64,000 nt of DNA from Acidimicrobiaceae bacterium (GCA_905182565.1 CAJJCB010000020.1:124001-188000); one strand, 5' to 3'; shown: positions 42,800 to 51,345, counted from the stretch's first letter. Numbers and translations: made by a program. The notes: generated by a model from the letters alone, not told the origin.

Positions 42800-43084
42800 A
42801 TGAACCCTATGATCCGCTCACTACACCTTGCTTCACGATTTGAAGCAATCAGTTGGCTCTGTTTAATAGCTGCGACACTCGTTAAATACCTATACAGCTA
42901 TGAGCTCGGCGTCAGCATCATAGGTCCTATCCACGGCGTGCTCTATTTGGTCTATATAACCGCAATCGCTCGGTGGTTCAAAGAACTCAATTGGAACGTC
43001 CGAAAAGCCATTCTCGCAGCAATTCTAGGGATACTTCCCCTAGGCGGTTTTATCGTCGACAAATGGATTACGTCTAGCGAATAA
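42800..43084 (+). CDS. DUF3817 small membrane protein
   Basis: 94-residue integral membrane protein of DUF3817, common in Actinobacteria and of unknown function. Three hydrophobic segments are visible: about 17-30 (ISWLCLIAATLVKYLY), 38-56 (SIIGPIHGVLYLVYITAIA) and 68-84 (ILAAILGILPLGGFIVD). The conserved GPIHG and PLGGF boxes of the family are present. In some related genomes this domain is fused to or next to transporters; no such partner is evident here. Confidence 0.85.
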   Translation: MNPMIRSLHLASRFEAISWLCLIAATLVKYLYSYELGVSIIGPIHGVLYLVYITAIARWFKELNWNVRKAILAAILGILPLGGFIVDKWITSSE

Positions 43085-43099
43085 TGTCCTTGTCGACAG

Positions 43100-43888
43100 T
43101 TATGAACCAATAAAATTCGGCGGACGCTTTTCAACAAAAGCCGCTATGCCTTCTTTTCCGTCATGAGTTCCCATTGATTCCGCAATGGTTACTCCTTCAA
43201 GTTCTCCTGCCTGCTCTAGCGGTGTATCGAAACCCGAGTAAACAATTTTCTTTGCTTGGCCAAGCGCCCATGCTGGTCCATCTGCCAATGTCTGTGCTAA
43301 CTCAGCAGTTGCCGCATCTACCTCGTTATCGGGGACCACACGATTCACTAAACCCCATGCCTCGGCCTCTTGCGCTGACAAAACTCTATTGGTAAGAGTG
43401 AGGTCAAGCATTCGACGCAATCCGATGTGTCTCGCCATAAAATAAGTCGAAGTTCCATCGGGCGTTACCCCAGCTCGGGTATAGGCCATTGTGAATTTCG
43501 CTGACTCGCCACACACAACCAAATCGAAAGCGCTCACGATTGAAAGACCTGCTCCACCTGCAGCACCGTTTACGCCAGCTACAAACGGCTTCGCTATGCG
43601 GTTCATTTTGTAAATGGCACCATGGAAATCCGTCAACATTTCGCTCACTAGCTTGGGCAAAGTGTCTCCAGCAGAGTGGAATTCCTTAAGATCACCACCG
43701 GCGCAAAAAACCTTACCTTCAGAAGTTAACGAAACTGCCTTCACTGCATCATCCCATTCAATCTCAAGCATGACTTGGCGAAGGTCACGCGATAATGCAG
43801 GATTCAAAGCATTTGCTCGTTCTGGTTGGGTAAGACGTATATGAGCTACTCCGTCTCGCACTTCATAGGCTAAATTTTCAAAATTCAT
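43100..43888 (-). CDS. Enoyl-CoA hydratase/isomerase family protein (crotonase)
   Basis: Crotonase-fold enzyme, 262 residues from the ATG at 43888, preferred because TGGAG lies 9 bases upstream. Oxyanion-hole segments: KVFCAGGDLKEF and GVNGAAGGAGLSIVSAFDLVV; the region of the first acid reads AGVTPDGTSTYFMARHIG, with Asp replacing the hydratase Glu, and the second helix is VLSAQEAEAWGLVNRVV. The Pro-Asp-Gly pattern is typical of isomerase-like paralogues (PaaG type), so delta3,delta2-enoyl-CoA isomerase is a good alternative. Its stop lies 15 bases from the DUF3817 stop (convergent). Confidence 0.9.
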   Translation of the reverse strand: MNFENLAYEVRDGVAHIRLTQPERANALNPALSRDLRQVMLEIEWDDAVKAVSLTSEGKVFCAGGDLKEFHSAGDTLPKLVSEMLTDFHGAIYKMNRIAKPFVAGVNGAAGGAGLSIVSAFDLVVCGESAKFTMAYTRAGVTPDGTSTYFMARHIGLRRMLDLTLTNRVLSAQEAEAWGLVNRVVPDNEVDAATAELAQTLADGPAWALGQAKKIVYSGFDTPLEQAGELEGVTIAESMGTHDGKEGIAAFVEKRPPNFIGS

Positions 43889-43926
43889 TAAGGACTCCAA
43901 ATTTTTGGGCGGTAAATACTTTAATT

Positions 43927-44895
43927 TTAGCGAGATTCAGGAGACAGGTCACGAGCTGCTTGAAGGGGGTCTATTCCAGCGAAAGGCATGATTGAAATAG
44001 CAGACGTCGTCACACCGTTTTCGTGGTATCGATCAATATGCTCCCGGCAAGATTCAGGAGATCCGTGCACAAATAACTCGTCTACGACGCTGTCAGGAAT
44101 TGCTTCCAAAGCCGCCTTGCGGTCCCCACTCTCCCAGGCGTTCCACATCCCATTTAGCTGATCCGATCGTCCCAACCATTTATGAAACTCGGCATATACG
44201 GGCACGTTCAGATACGCAGCGATTTGTCTTTTCGCAGCTGCTCTTACAGCATCTGTATCTTCACTCGGACAACAAAATATGCGAGCAACTATTTCCTTAT
44301 CCGGGCCTCCTTCATCTACATACGGACGAACTTTCGCTACATCCTCGGCAGACAACCAATTGATGATGGCTCCATCACCTTCTCGCCCGGCCAACTTCAG
44401 CATGCCCGGACGTAATGCTGCTATCAGAATCGGGGGTTGTTCCTCTGGTGGCCGGCGTAATGTGAAGCCTTTTATCTCAAACCCCTCATAGGCACCAGAA
44501 ACTTTCTGCCCAGTTAACGCCGACCGCAAAAAACGAGCAGTATCTCGCGTTCGCTTATAAGGCTCCACGAAAGGAATACCATTCCAGTTTTCAACTATCA
44601 CATTCGAAGACGATCCAATTCCCATAACGAAACGGCCTGGAGCAGCCTCACAAATCGATGCTATATTTTGTGCTAATAAAGCTGGACCACGCGTATAAGC
44701 CGGGATAATGGCTATACCTAATCGCACTTCAGGCACCCACTGCGAGGCCAACACAAGCGGCGTGAAGCCATCGGTTCCATCGGCTTCTGAACTCCAGAAA
44801 TCTGTATACCCAAGGTCTGCGAGCTCACGGTATATATCTGCCTGCTCATGGAGTGGCATGTCGAACGGAATACTCATACCGAACCGGTTTTTCAT
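43927..44895 (-). CDS. LLM-class F420-dependent oxidoreductase
   Basis: 322-residue luciferase-fold enzyme. It has ELADLGYTDFWSSEADGTDG, VRLGIAIIPAYTRGPALLAQ, GRFVMGIGSSSNVIVENWNGI and LKLAGREGDGAIINWLS, the same layout as the protein at 30319-31314, to which it is more similar than to the one at 32974-33888. F420 use is inferred from the family. It lies 26-39 bases upstream of the crotonase on the same strand, so the two may be co-transcribed. Confidence 0.9.
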   Translation of the reverse strand: MKNRFGMSIPFDMPLHEQADIYRELADLGYTDFWSSEADGTDGFTPLVLASQWVPEVRLGIAIIPAYTRGPALLAQNIASICEAAPGRFVMGIGSSSNVIVENWNGIPFVEPYKRTRDTARFLRSALTGQKVSGAYEGFEIKGFTLRRPPEEQPPILIAALRPGMLKLAGREGDGAIINWLSAEDVAKVRPYVDEGGPDKEIVARIFCCPSEDTDAVRAAAKRQIAAYLNVPVYAEFHKWLGRSDQLNGMWNAWESGDRKAALEAIPDSVVDELFVHGSPESCREHIDRYHENGVTTSAISIMPFAGIDPLQAARDLSPESR

Positions 44896-45048
44896 AGAAA
44901 TCCCATAACTTCCATAATTAAATATTGCCTGTTGCTTCTAACTTCCACGACATTATCTATCTCGCGAAGATTCTGCTTAGCTTCACGCGACAGTTTCTGA
45001 AATATTATAGAAATACCACTGTCCCACCCCCTTGTGCATAGTGGTCCT

Positions 45049-45201
45049 ATGACTACACAGCTACAACTCGTTGAAACCGGGACTTACAACTGGAAAATTA
45101 ATCGAGAGACCAAAGAACTCGGGCGACAAGGTATCGCAAACGCTAGAGCAGCGCTTCAGAACGCCCACCAACTGCGCTTCGAAGACTCACAAGCCGCATA
45201 A
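45049..45201 (+). CDS. Possible 50-residue small protein
   Basis: A short frame in the 388-base space upstream of the thiolase gene. It encodes 50 residues, charged and helical (NRETKELGRQGIANARAALQ), with a single Trp and no membrane segment. Support: CATAGT ends 6 bases before the ATG, the same spacing as at other genes here, and the amino-acid use looks natural (Ala/Glu/Arg-rich helix). I cannot place it in a family. The rest of the gap shows no other feature. Confidence 0.5.
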   Translation: MTTQLQLVETGTYNWKINRETKELGRQGIANARAALQNAHQLRFEDSQAA

Positions 45202-45269
45202 CATCATTAAAGTCAATGAATTTTGACAAGTAGTTACACAATTACCTGAAAACACAAGCCACAAGAAAC

Positions 45270-45275
45270 TAAGCT
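45270..45275 (+). promoter_or_regulatory. -10-like hexamer TAAGCT of the thiolase gene
   Basis: Eight bases before the ATG at 45284. Confidence 0.4.
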
Positions 45276-45283
45276 GTCTTTTC

Positions 45284-46450
45284 ATGACAGACATAGTGAT
45301 CGTCGAAGCAGTCCGTTCTCCAGTAGGCAGGCGCGGTGGCGAATTATCCACAATGCACCCCTCGGACCTTCTGAGCGAGGTGCAAACAGCACTAGTCAAA
45401 CGAAGTGGCGTAGATCCCGCATCAGTTGGGCAAATAGTAGGCGGGTGTGTAAGCCAAGCAGGCGAGCAAACAGCCAATATCGCTCGAACAGCATGGCTCG
45501 GAGCTGGAATGCCTCTGAATGTTGCAGCTACAACGGTAGATGCCCAGTGCGGCTCAAGCCAGCAAGCCGTGACTCTTGCCTACGGGTTAGTTGCGTCAGG
45601 AGTCGTTGATAGTGCGATAGGTTGTGGCGTTGAATCCATGACACGCAACCCTATGGGCTCCTCCTATCGCAAAGGCCAGCTAACAGCGACATCAAAATAC
45701 AAAGAAAACTATGAGTACACGAGTCAATTTCAAGGAGCAGAGCTACTAGCAAAAAAGTGGGGTATCTCTCGAGAAGAATGTGACGAGTTCGGGCTTCGAA
45801 GCCAAGAGAATGCTGCCCGAGCATGGGAGGAAGACAGGTTTTCAACTCAAATTGTTCAAATTCAAACCCCGGTCCTAGATGAAGATGGAAAACCTACAGG
45901 AGCAACAAAAACAGTTTCAAGAGATGGCGGACTTCGACCAACAACACTTGAAACTTTATCTCAGTTAAGTCCTGTTCTAGAAGGCGGTGTCCACACTGCG
46001 GGAGCATCATCTCAAATAAGCGATGGATCAGGTGCAGTGCTTTTGATGACAGCAGAATCTGCCGCGGAACAAGGACTTAAACCACTTGCCAGAATCGTAG
46101 ACACCTGCTTAGTTGGCAGTGATCCCGTCTTAATGCTCACAGGACCTATAGAAGCTACAAATCACCTTCTGAAGCGCAACTCTATGAGCATGAGCGATAT
46201 AGACGTCGTCGAAATCAACGAAGCATTTGCGTCGGTCGTACTAGCTTGGGCAAAAGAACTGAAACCAAACATGGACTCAGTGAACCCAAATGGAGGAGCA
46301 ATTGCCTTAGGCCATCCTCTCGGAGGCACGGGGTCTATTCTCATTACCAAAGCGATTCATGAACTTCACCGAGCAGATAAGCAATTCGGTTTAGTAACTA
46401 TGTGCTGTGGTGGTGGTCTGGGAACAGGAACAATTATCGAACGTATCTAG
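45284..46450 (+). CDS. Acetyl-CoA acetyltransferase (thiolase)
   Basis: Thiolase, 388 residues, normal length, condensing or cleaving 3-ketoacyl-CoA. The acyl-accepting Cys89 is in TVDAQCGSSQQAV; the other signatures are NEAFASVVLAW, the His in NPNGGAIALGHPLGGTGSI, and the C-terminal CCGGGLGTGTIIE containing the second catalytic Cys. It lacks the SCP-x domain, so it is of the FadA/acetyl-CoA acetyltransferase type. It stands alone, not in an operon with the crotonases, and completes a beta-oxidation set in the window (dehydrogenase, hydratase, dehydrogenase, thiolase). Confidence 0.94.
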   Translation: MTDIVIVEAVRSPVGRRGGELSTMHPSDLLSEVQTALVKRSGVDPASVGQIVGGCVSQAGEQTANIARTAWLGAGMPLNVAATTVDAQCGSSQQAVTLAYGLVASGVVDSAIGCGVESMTRNPMGSSYRKGQLTATSKYKENYEYTSQFQGAELLAKKWGISREECDEFGLRSQENAARAWEEDRFSTQIVQIQTPVLDEDGKPTGATKTVSRDGGLRPTTLETLSQLSPVLEGGVHTAGASSQISDGSGAVLLMTAESAAEQGLKPLARIVDTCLVGSDPVLMLTGPIEATNHLLKRNSMSMSDIDVVEINEAFASVVLAWAKELKPNMDSVNPNGGAIALGHPLGGTGSILITKAIHELHRADKQFGLVTMCCGGGLGTGTIIERI

Positions 46451-46569
46451 AGAATTTAAAACTTTTCTAGATCAGTGCTCCTCTTCGCGACAGTGAGGAC
46501 TTTGATCGTTAACGGGCACGTCAGTCTGTTCTTCATCACTTTAATCTAAATGTTTCAACAACTCGGCAC

Positions 46570-46575
46570 TAACGT
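46570..46575 (+). promoter_or_regulatory. -10-like hexamer TAACGT of the ChbG-like gene
   Basis: Six bases before the GTG start at 46582. Confidence 0.45.
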
Positions 46576-46581
46576 AGTGTC

Positions 46582-47430
46582 GTGGCCAAACAAAACTCCC
46601 TATTAAACAAACTAGGGCTCGAAGATGATGCCCGGCTTTTGATAATTACCAGTATCGGACTCGGATGTTCACACTCGATGAACCAAGGTGTCTATAAATC
46701 TTTACGTCAGGGACTCGCAACCTCGGCCACTCTTCTAATGCCCTGCCCTTGGGCTAGAGACGCTGCCGTTCAGTTCAACGATGATGACCTTGGCCTTTCG
46801 TTAACTCTCAACTCAGAATTTGACAATTACAGATGGGGACCAATTACCTACGCCCCATCATTACTTGATGGAGATGGTGGCTTCCCCAGAACTATTACAG
46901 ACGTGTGGGACCATGCTGATCTCGAAGAAACACGCCGAGAGTGCAAAGCACAAATTGATAGAGCAATACTTTGGGGCTTTGACATAACTCATCTAGGAAC
47001 TCACCTAGATTCAATGACCCTGAGACCAGAATTCTTTGACATTTACCTTGAACTCGCATGCGATTACAAACTTCCGATAAGGCTCCCATCAGCATCAGAT
47101 ATCACAAAAATTGGGTTCCCAATTAAATCATTAGCAGAGGCTCAGGGCATATTATCCCCAGACAACGTTTTGCGGCTACCAGAAGGAACCGCAAAACGGG
47201 CCCAAAGCTTCGAGCAAATCCTCGAGAGCCTCCCTCCTGGCGTGACTGAGTTGCAGCTGCAACCAGCAGAGGATTCTCAGGAGCTTCGAGCCATCACACC
47301 TAACTGGCCATTAAGGGTCGAAGATTTACAACTTGCCACAGACAATGAAGAAGTGAAAACTCGCATAGAAAAGTTAGGCGTAGAACTAATCGGCTATTCC
47401 GCTCTTAGAGACCTTCAAAGATCGACCTAA
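46582..47430 (+). CDS. ChbG/YdjC-like protein with degenerate metal site
   Basis: 282 residues, fold of the ChbG/HpnK (YdjC) carbohydrate deacetylases: the N-terminal strand, GLATSATLLMPCPWARDAAV, LNSEFDNYRWGPI and DITHLGTHLDSM are in family order. However the family's N-terminal Asp-Asp pair (usually NADDFG) is replaced by TSIGLG (23-28), and the first metal-binding His (usually GxHLTL) is Ser73 in LGLSLTLNSE. His137 and His141 remain. It probably does not deacetylate and may instead bind a sugar or lipid. Start is a GTG preceded by TAACGT. Its stop overlaps the SCP2 gene end by 4 bases (convergent). Confidence 0.8.
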   Translation: MAKQNSLLNKLGLEDDARLLIITSIGLGCSHSMNQGVYKSLRQGLATSATLLMPCPWARDAAVQFNDDDLGLSLTLNSEFDNYRWGPITYAPSLLDGDGGFPRTITDVWDHADLEETRRECKAQIDRAILWGFDITHLGTHLDSMTLRPEFFDIYLELACDYKLPIRLPSASDITKIGFPIKSLAEAQGILSPDNVLRLPEGTAKRAQSFEQILESLPPGVTELQLQPAEDSQELRAITPNWPLRVEDLQLATDNEEVKTRIEKLGVELIGYSALRDLQRST

Positions 47431-47804
47431 AAAATTATTTCTCCGGGCACCAGCATCAAATCTTGTGAAACAAAACGCTTTCTCCATACAGGCAAAAGTT
47501 TGAGCCAAAGCGCCATTTCGCCATCTACTTTTATTTCACCTTTCATGTACTCAACCGCCGGATCAATCTCTCCTTTATAAAGAGATGCAGCAAGTTCGTA
47601 AGACATTTTGAGTTCAAGATTACGGCCCCTGATCGAACCCAGCTCGGCAGAAACTACTCGACCATCAATCATCACAACGCTCACAACTAATTTGCCATCT
47701 GGACAACCATCTATTTTGATGCAGATAGTTCCAGCCGCATCATCAATTTTAGGGTGCTCTACCTGGCTCCATTTACTAAGAAAGTCTGCTGACAAGAACC
47801 TCAT
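47427..47804 (-). CDS. SCP2-like sterol/lipid-binding protein
   Basis: 125-residue single-domain protein related to the SCP-2 sterol-transfer fold. The C-terminal helix-strand segment YELAASLYKGEIDPAVEYMKG, then EIKVDGEMALWLKLLPVW, is the recognisable part; the N-terminal beta-sheet (TICIKIDGCPDGKLVVSVVM) fits. It carries hydrophobic ligands or serves as a small cofactor-binding domain. It overlaps the end of the Mca-like gene by 4 bases, so it is translated right after that enzyme. Confidence 0.8.
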   Translation of the reverse strand: MRFLSADFLSKWSQVEHPKIDDAAGTICIKIDGCPDGKLVVSVVMIDGRVVSAELGSIRGRNLELKMSYELAASLYKGEIDPAVEYMKGEIKVDGEMALWLKLLPVWRKRFVSQDLMLVPGEIIF

Positions 47805-48676
47805 GGCCCCTCATCTCCAACGCTTACTATCTGGTCCCTGATCCCCGCAAAAAGGTCATCCTCTTCTGGCTCCGTCGAGATTCGAGAGCGCAGAATCATA
47901 TAGTCCTCATATGGATGAATCGCGTCTTGTACATCGTCAGGCAGACCAAACCAGAACGGCGATTTGGGGTCGACTTGAGTCTCATGCGCTAACAAGGCCC
48001 GTCGGCGAACAGAATTATCTACTTTCACCATCGCAGTGATGCGATCATCGCGATCATTTCCTGATAGCCACTTCTCGTCGTAAGGTGACTCAAGCCCACG
48101 ATCAAGGAAAGCCTGATGAGTAAGTAATATTCTTTTTTTGGACCAAACTGGAGCATATAGTTTCAGCGGTTCATATGGATCGCCTGCCTCTGGGTACCAT
48201 TCGGGATCTCCTGCACGATCAAAAGCAGGAAGGCTGATAGCAGTGACCTGTAAATGGTCTGGGTGCGGGTATCGATTCTGGATTTCCGGATAAGTAACAA
48301 TTACCTGAGGTCTAACACGCCTAATGATTGCTACTAGCCGCCCTACTGCGATATCTAAGTCAGCGTTCGCAAATGCATCCGGGTGAGAATTCGGTTCGGT
48401 TTCAGGCATCCCTGAGTCTCGGTACCCAAGCATTACAACCTCGTTATATCCAATAATTGATGCTGCTTTCTCAAGTTCTGCTCGCCGAACTTCTTCCAAA
48501 TTATTTTTTACTTCATCTCGGTCCATCGCTGGATTAAGGATGTCGCCCGCTTCGCCTCCAGTACAACAAACCAAGGTCGACTGAATTCCTTGACTTCTGT
48601 ATAGTTTGATAGTTCCGGGGCCCTTAGACGACTCATCGTCCGGATGGGCATGGATAGTAAGAATCGATAATGACAT
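47801..48676 (-). CDS. mca: Mycothiol S-conjugate amidase-like (PIG-L family)
   Basis: Zn-dependent amidase of the PIG-L (LmbE) family, 291 residues, closest to Mca, which cleaves mycothiol S-conjugates so the toxin leaves as a mercapturic acid. The zinc motif AHPDDE is at 10-15 (SILTIHAHPDDESSKGPG), then CCTGGEAGDILNP and NRYPHPDHLQVT with the second His site. These two long segments are typical of Mca rather than MshB. Start is the ATG at 48676 with TAGCTT 7 bases upstream; the frame extends to 48850 but that part overlaps the PhoU/RCK gene end. Downstream is an SCP2-like gene. Confidence 0.9.
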   Translation of the reverse strand: MSLSILTIHAHPDDESSKGPGTIKLYRSQGIQSTLVCCTGGEAGDILNPAMDRDEVKNNLEEVRRAELEKAASIIGYNEVVMLGYRDSGMPETEPNSHPDAFANADLDIAVGRLVAIIRRVRPQVIVTYPEIQNRYPHPDHLQVTAISLPAFDRAGDPEWYPEAGDPYEPLKLYAPVWSKKRILLTHQAFLDRGLESPYDEKWLSGNDRDDRITAMVKVDNSVRRRALLAHETQVDPKSPFWFGLPDDVQDAIHPYEDYMILRSRISTEPEEDDLFAGIRDQIVSVGDEGP

Positions 48677-48683
48677 TAAGCTC

Positions 48684-48689
48684 AAGCTA
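48684..48689 (-). promoter_or_regulatory. -10-like hexamer TAGCTT of the Mca-like gene
   Basis: Seven bases before the ATG at 48676, in the 37-base space after the PhoU/RCK gene; suggests an internal promoter. Confidence 0.35.
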
Positions 48690-48713
48690 TCAAGATCACA
48701 TGAAATAATCGGA

Positions 48714-49940
48714 TCAACTAGCTGTTGGGGTGAGATCAACCATCCCGGTTTCATCATCGAACTGTAAAACATATCCACAAATTTCAGCGAAACGCTCGCG
48801 ACCTTCTTCTGGACCTGACGCCAAGAGCTCATCACCAGAGCGCAGAACAATATTTTTTTGAGGGTTGTAAAGGTAACTACCAGCTCTTCTTATCGCCAAC
48901 ACGTGATATCCAGGATCTACAGACAAACCCAATGAACCTAAACTCATATTCTCTGCCGCAGACTCTGAGCCAATTGGTACTTGGACAACAACATCGCTCG
49001 TATCGCCTAACGCTAGCGCCAGCACAGGGTGGATATCTTCTTGATCCAATACGAGAGTTACCATCTGGAGCGCCTGGTCTCCTATATCTTCGGCAGCTTC
49101 AGCCAAGTGGAGCAGCCCACGAAGCTGCGATGGGTCTATGTCACTTGCTGCTGCTCTAAGTACCCAGGTCTGCAACGAAACTTTCATCCCATCAAGTCGT
49201 TCTTCAAGAGATCGAACCTCACGAGCAAGGGAAAGGTCACGAAGTACCAACGCAGAATAAGCAAGCCCTATCGAAGTCTCAGAAAGATTTTTCATTTCGA
49301 CAAGAGTGTCCACTGCTCGATCTAAATCAGTTAGGCCCTGAGTTGGGTCGAACTGGGGCGGAACCCAAACCGAAGCAGAGGCTAATTCACGAAGCCGAAC
49401 TATCCCAGCGGGCTCTCCGCGAACAAACAGCACATCACTGGGCTCTAAAACGCTTTCCCCACCTATGTCTGTTAACCATCGGCGCCCACGCTGAATCGCA
49501 ACTACTCGCATACCCACCACAACAGGTAGCTCCAAGTCAGCAAGCGAGCGACTAACCAAATGACTGCCCTGAGCAACTACTAGACGGTGAGACACTTCAG
49601 CTGCCTCAGCCATATCCACTAATAATGCCTGAGGAATTCCGATGTTTCGTAAAACTATTTTTGAGATATCTACAGCAGCGTTAGCAATTTGTTCAATCGA
49701 AGAAACCACCAACAAGACAGAACTCATTCCATCTACTTCACGCGGGTGGCGAACCGCCAACATCGTGAGCGATCTCATCTCATGAACAAGATCAGACATT
49801 TCCTCTTCAAGATCTAATACAGCTTCGGCCATGCCTTCATCATCAAAATACAACGCGGCATAAGCTAAATCGACCATTAGCTCCGAAGCATCTTTAGCTT
49901 CCGCCAGCATGGCTTTAAGGTTCCTGGGTTTATCATCCAT
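48714..49940 (-). CDS. Duplicated PhoU/TrkA_C (RCK_C) regulatory protein
   Basis: 408-residue soluble protein with two copies of the same plan: a PhoU-like helical domain (about 5-95 and 210-300) followed by an RCK_C ligand-binding domain (about 135-188, VVVGMRVVAIQRGRRWLTD; and about 330-392, SVDPGYHVLAIRRAGSYLYN). The helices contain PhoU-type acidic residues (ALYFDDEGMAEAVLDLEEEM). Such PhoU/RCK_C proteins are regulatory subunits of cation channels and transporters in archaea and actinobacteria. It lies 96 bases downstream of the MgtE-type transporter, its likely partner; RCK_C binds cyclic dinucleotides or divalent cations in relatives. Confidence 0.87.
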   Translation of the reverse strand: MDDKPRNLKAMLAEAKDASELMVDLAYAALYFDDEGMAEAVLDLEEEMSDLVHEMRSLTMLAVRHPREVDGMSSVLLVVSSIEQIANAAVDISKIVLRNIGIPQALLVDMAEAAEVSHRLVVAQGSHLVSRSLADLELPVVVGMRVVAIQRGRRWLTDIGGESVLEPSDVLFVRGEPAGIVRLRELASASVWVPPQFDPTQGLTDLDRAVDTLVEMKNLSETSIGLAYSALVLRDLSLAREVRSLEERLDGMKVSLQTWVLRAAASDIDPSQLRGLLHLAEAAEDIGDQALQMVTLVLDQEDIHPVLALALGDTSDVVVQVPIGSESAAENMSLGSLGLSVDPGYHVLAIRRAGSYLYNPQKNIVLRSGDELLASGPEEGRERFAEICGYVLQFDDETGMVDLTPTAS

Positions 49941-50036
49941 GAGCTTTCCCGAAGGCTAGGCAAAAAAACGGCCGAGAGTTGGCAAAAACAGTAGAACTTC
50001 TAAAATTTTCGCTACCTCGGATTAACAAAATATTCA

Positions 50037-51329
50037 TCAAACACCGACCCAGGAGATAGCTAGAACTAATCCTGCAGCTCCTGCTAGGTCGACGGTACTT
50101 GTGACCAACGGGATCCCGTAGGTATCAGGGTCTACTCCAATACGAAGCGCCAACACAGTCCCGTAATAGGCGATCACCCCAGCTAAACCTGTAGCGATTA
50201 AACCTCCAATTAAGGAAATCAAGATTACCTTAATCATTCCAGGAGACGAAAACGAAAAAACATATCCTATTGACTGAGCTAATAAACCATTCAGAATAAA
50301 AATGGGAATTGCTAGGAAAAATCCAAACCTTAAGTCACGTCGGGCGCTTCTACCTGGAATAGTTGCAGGCTCTATGAGTCCAAGGTGCAGCTTACTAGAG
50401 AGTCGGCCCGACAAAATTCCACCAATCGCTCCCGCCGCCGCCAGACAAGCAGGAACAAGCACCAACAAAGTTCGATATGAAGCAAAATCATTTATGCGGT
50501 GCTCGATTACAACTCCGGCGATGATCAGCACAACTCCAGTTCCCAGTAGAACCGGAACGGACTCTCTTATAATTTGTACCACTAAAGCTGGTGCTCCCCG
50601 CATTGCCCAAACTAAAGATGCCAAGCTAGCGATCACGAAAAATAGAGCAAAAGATACTGTTAGAGCTCCTGAAGCGACTAGTAAGCTCCCGACAAAGAGT
50701 GCAGGCAGAGTCACTAAATCCCCAACGGCAGAAACTAATGGAGCATTTACGTTGTCTAAATCCCAGCTGTGACTCGCTGAGGATGACGCTAAGAAAAGCG
50801 CCACTAACATCACGACCGCTGATGACAGCAAGGCCCCTATTCCTGAGACCACCACTAGGTCCGATATGCCAATAACTGAATCCAAACCGAACATAGGGGC
50901 TATCACTTTGGTGAGCAGCCCTAGAGCCACGGCGGTCACCAGCGATAAAATCGAAGCGGCTAAAATGTTCTGACCAACGATTGTGTCAAATCGCCTAGAA
51001 AGTCTAAAAGTTCCAGCGTGAATGCTAGTGGAGAAGCGACTACCCAAAGCACCGAATATGTTTCCGCGCATCCCAATAGCAGCAGGTACCAGAACTAAAA
51101 GCCCTGGTAATTTTTCAAGCGTTCCAGTGATCCCAGCTAATAGAGCGCCAGCCATTGTTGCCGTCAGACTACTAATAGCTAATGCAAGGAGACTTTGACG
51201 AACCCCGATGGAGTCCGGCCCAAGAAACCCTCTCAGTAGATTATTCTTATTCGATTGTCGGCTGGTCCGAGAGCTACTGATGACAGAGCTATCGCTAGAG
51301 CGATATCTGAGGATCAGTTTCCGGGCCAT
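50037..51329 (-). CDS. MgtE/SLC41-type divalent cation transporter membrane protein, no CBS domains
   Basis: Integral membrane protein, about 430 residues from the ATG at 51329 (the frame continues to a TTG at 51377). Two homologous five-helix halves are visible: the first begins SLLALAISSLTATMAGALLA with the pore-like LLVLVPAAIGMRGNIFGALGSRFST, and the second repeats it as LLVLVPACLAAAGAIGGILSGRLSS. This is the MgtE integral-domain pattern duplicated as in animal SLC41. The N-terminal CBS and cytosolic Mg-sensing domains of bacterial MgtE are absent; the adjacent PhoU/RCK_C protein may replace them. Substrate is Mg or another divalent cation. Confidence 0.88.
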   Translation of the reverse strand: MARKLILRYRSSDSSVISSSRTSRQSNKNNLLRGFLGPDSIGVRQSLLALAISSLTATMAGALLAGITGTLEKLPGLLVLVPAAIGMRGNIFGALGSRFSTSIHAGTFRLSRRFDTIVGQNILAASILSLVTAVALGLLTKVIAPMFGLDSVIGISDLVVVSGIGALLSSAVVMLVALFLASSSASHSWDLDNVNAPLVSAVGDLVTLPALFVGSLLVASGALTVSFALFFVIASLASLVWAMRGAPALVVQIIRESVPVLLGTGVVLIIAGVVIEHRINDFASYRTLLVLVPACLAAAGAIGGILSGRLSSKLHLGLIEPATIPGRSARRDLRFGFFLAIPIFILNGLLAQSIGYVFSFSSPGMIKVILISLIGGLIATGLAGVIAYYGTVLALRIGVDPDTYGIPLVTSTVDLAGAAGLVLAISWVGV

Positions 51330-51345
51330 GTGCCAAGGGTGGCAC
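51330..51345 (-). promoter_or_regulatory. Perfect hairpin abutting the start codon of the MgtE-type gene
   Basis: GTGCCA-AGGG-TGGCAC (in plus-strand reading) forms a 6-bp stem with a 4-base loop that ends exactly where the ATG at 51329 begins on the minus strand. It could mask the start or be an operator over a leaderless promoter. If the true start is the TTG at 51377 it would lie within the coding region. Confidence 0.4.

Noticed and set aside
46485-46520. TCCTC / GAGGA hairpin after the thiolase gene
   Set aside because: Only 5 base pairs with an 11-base loop; expected by chance.
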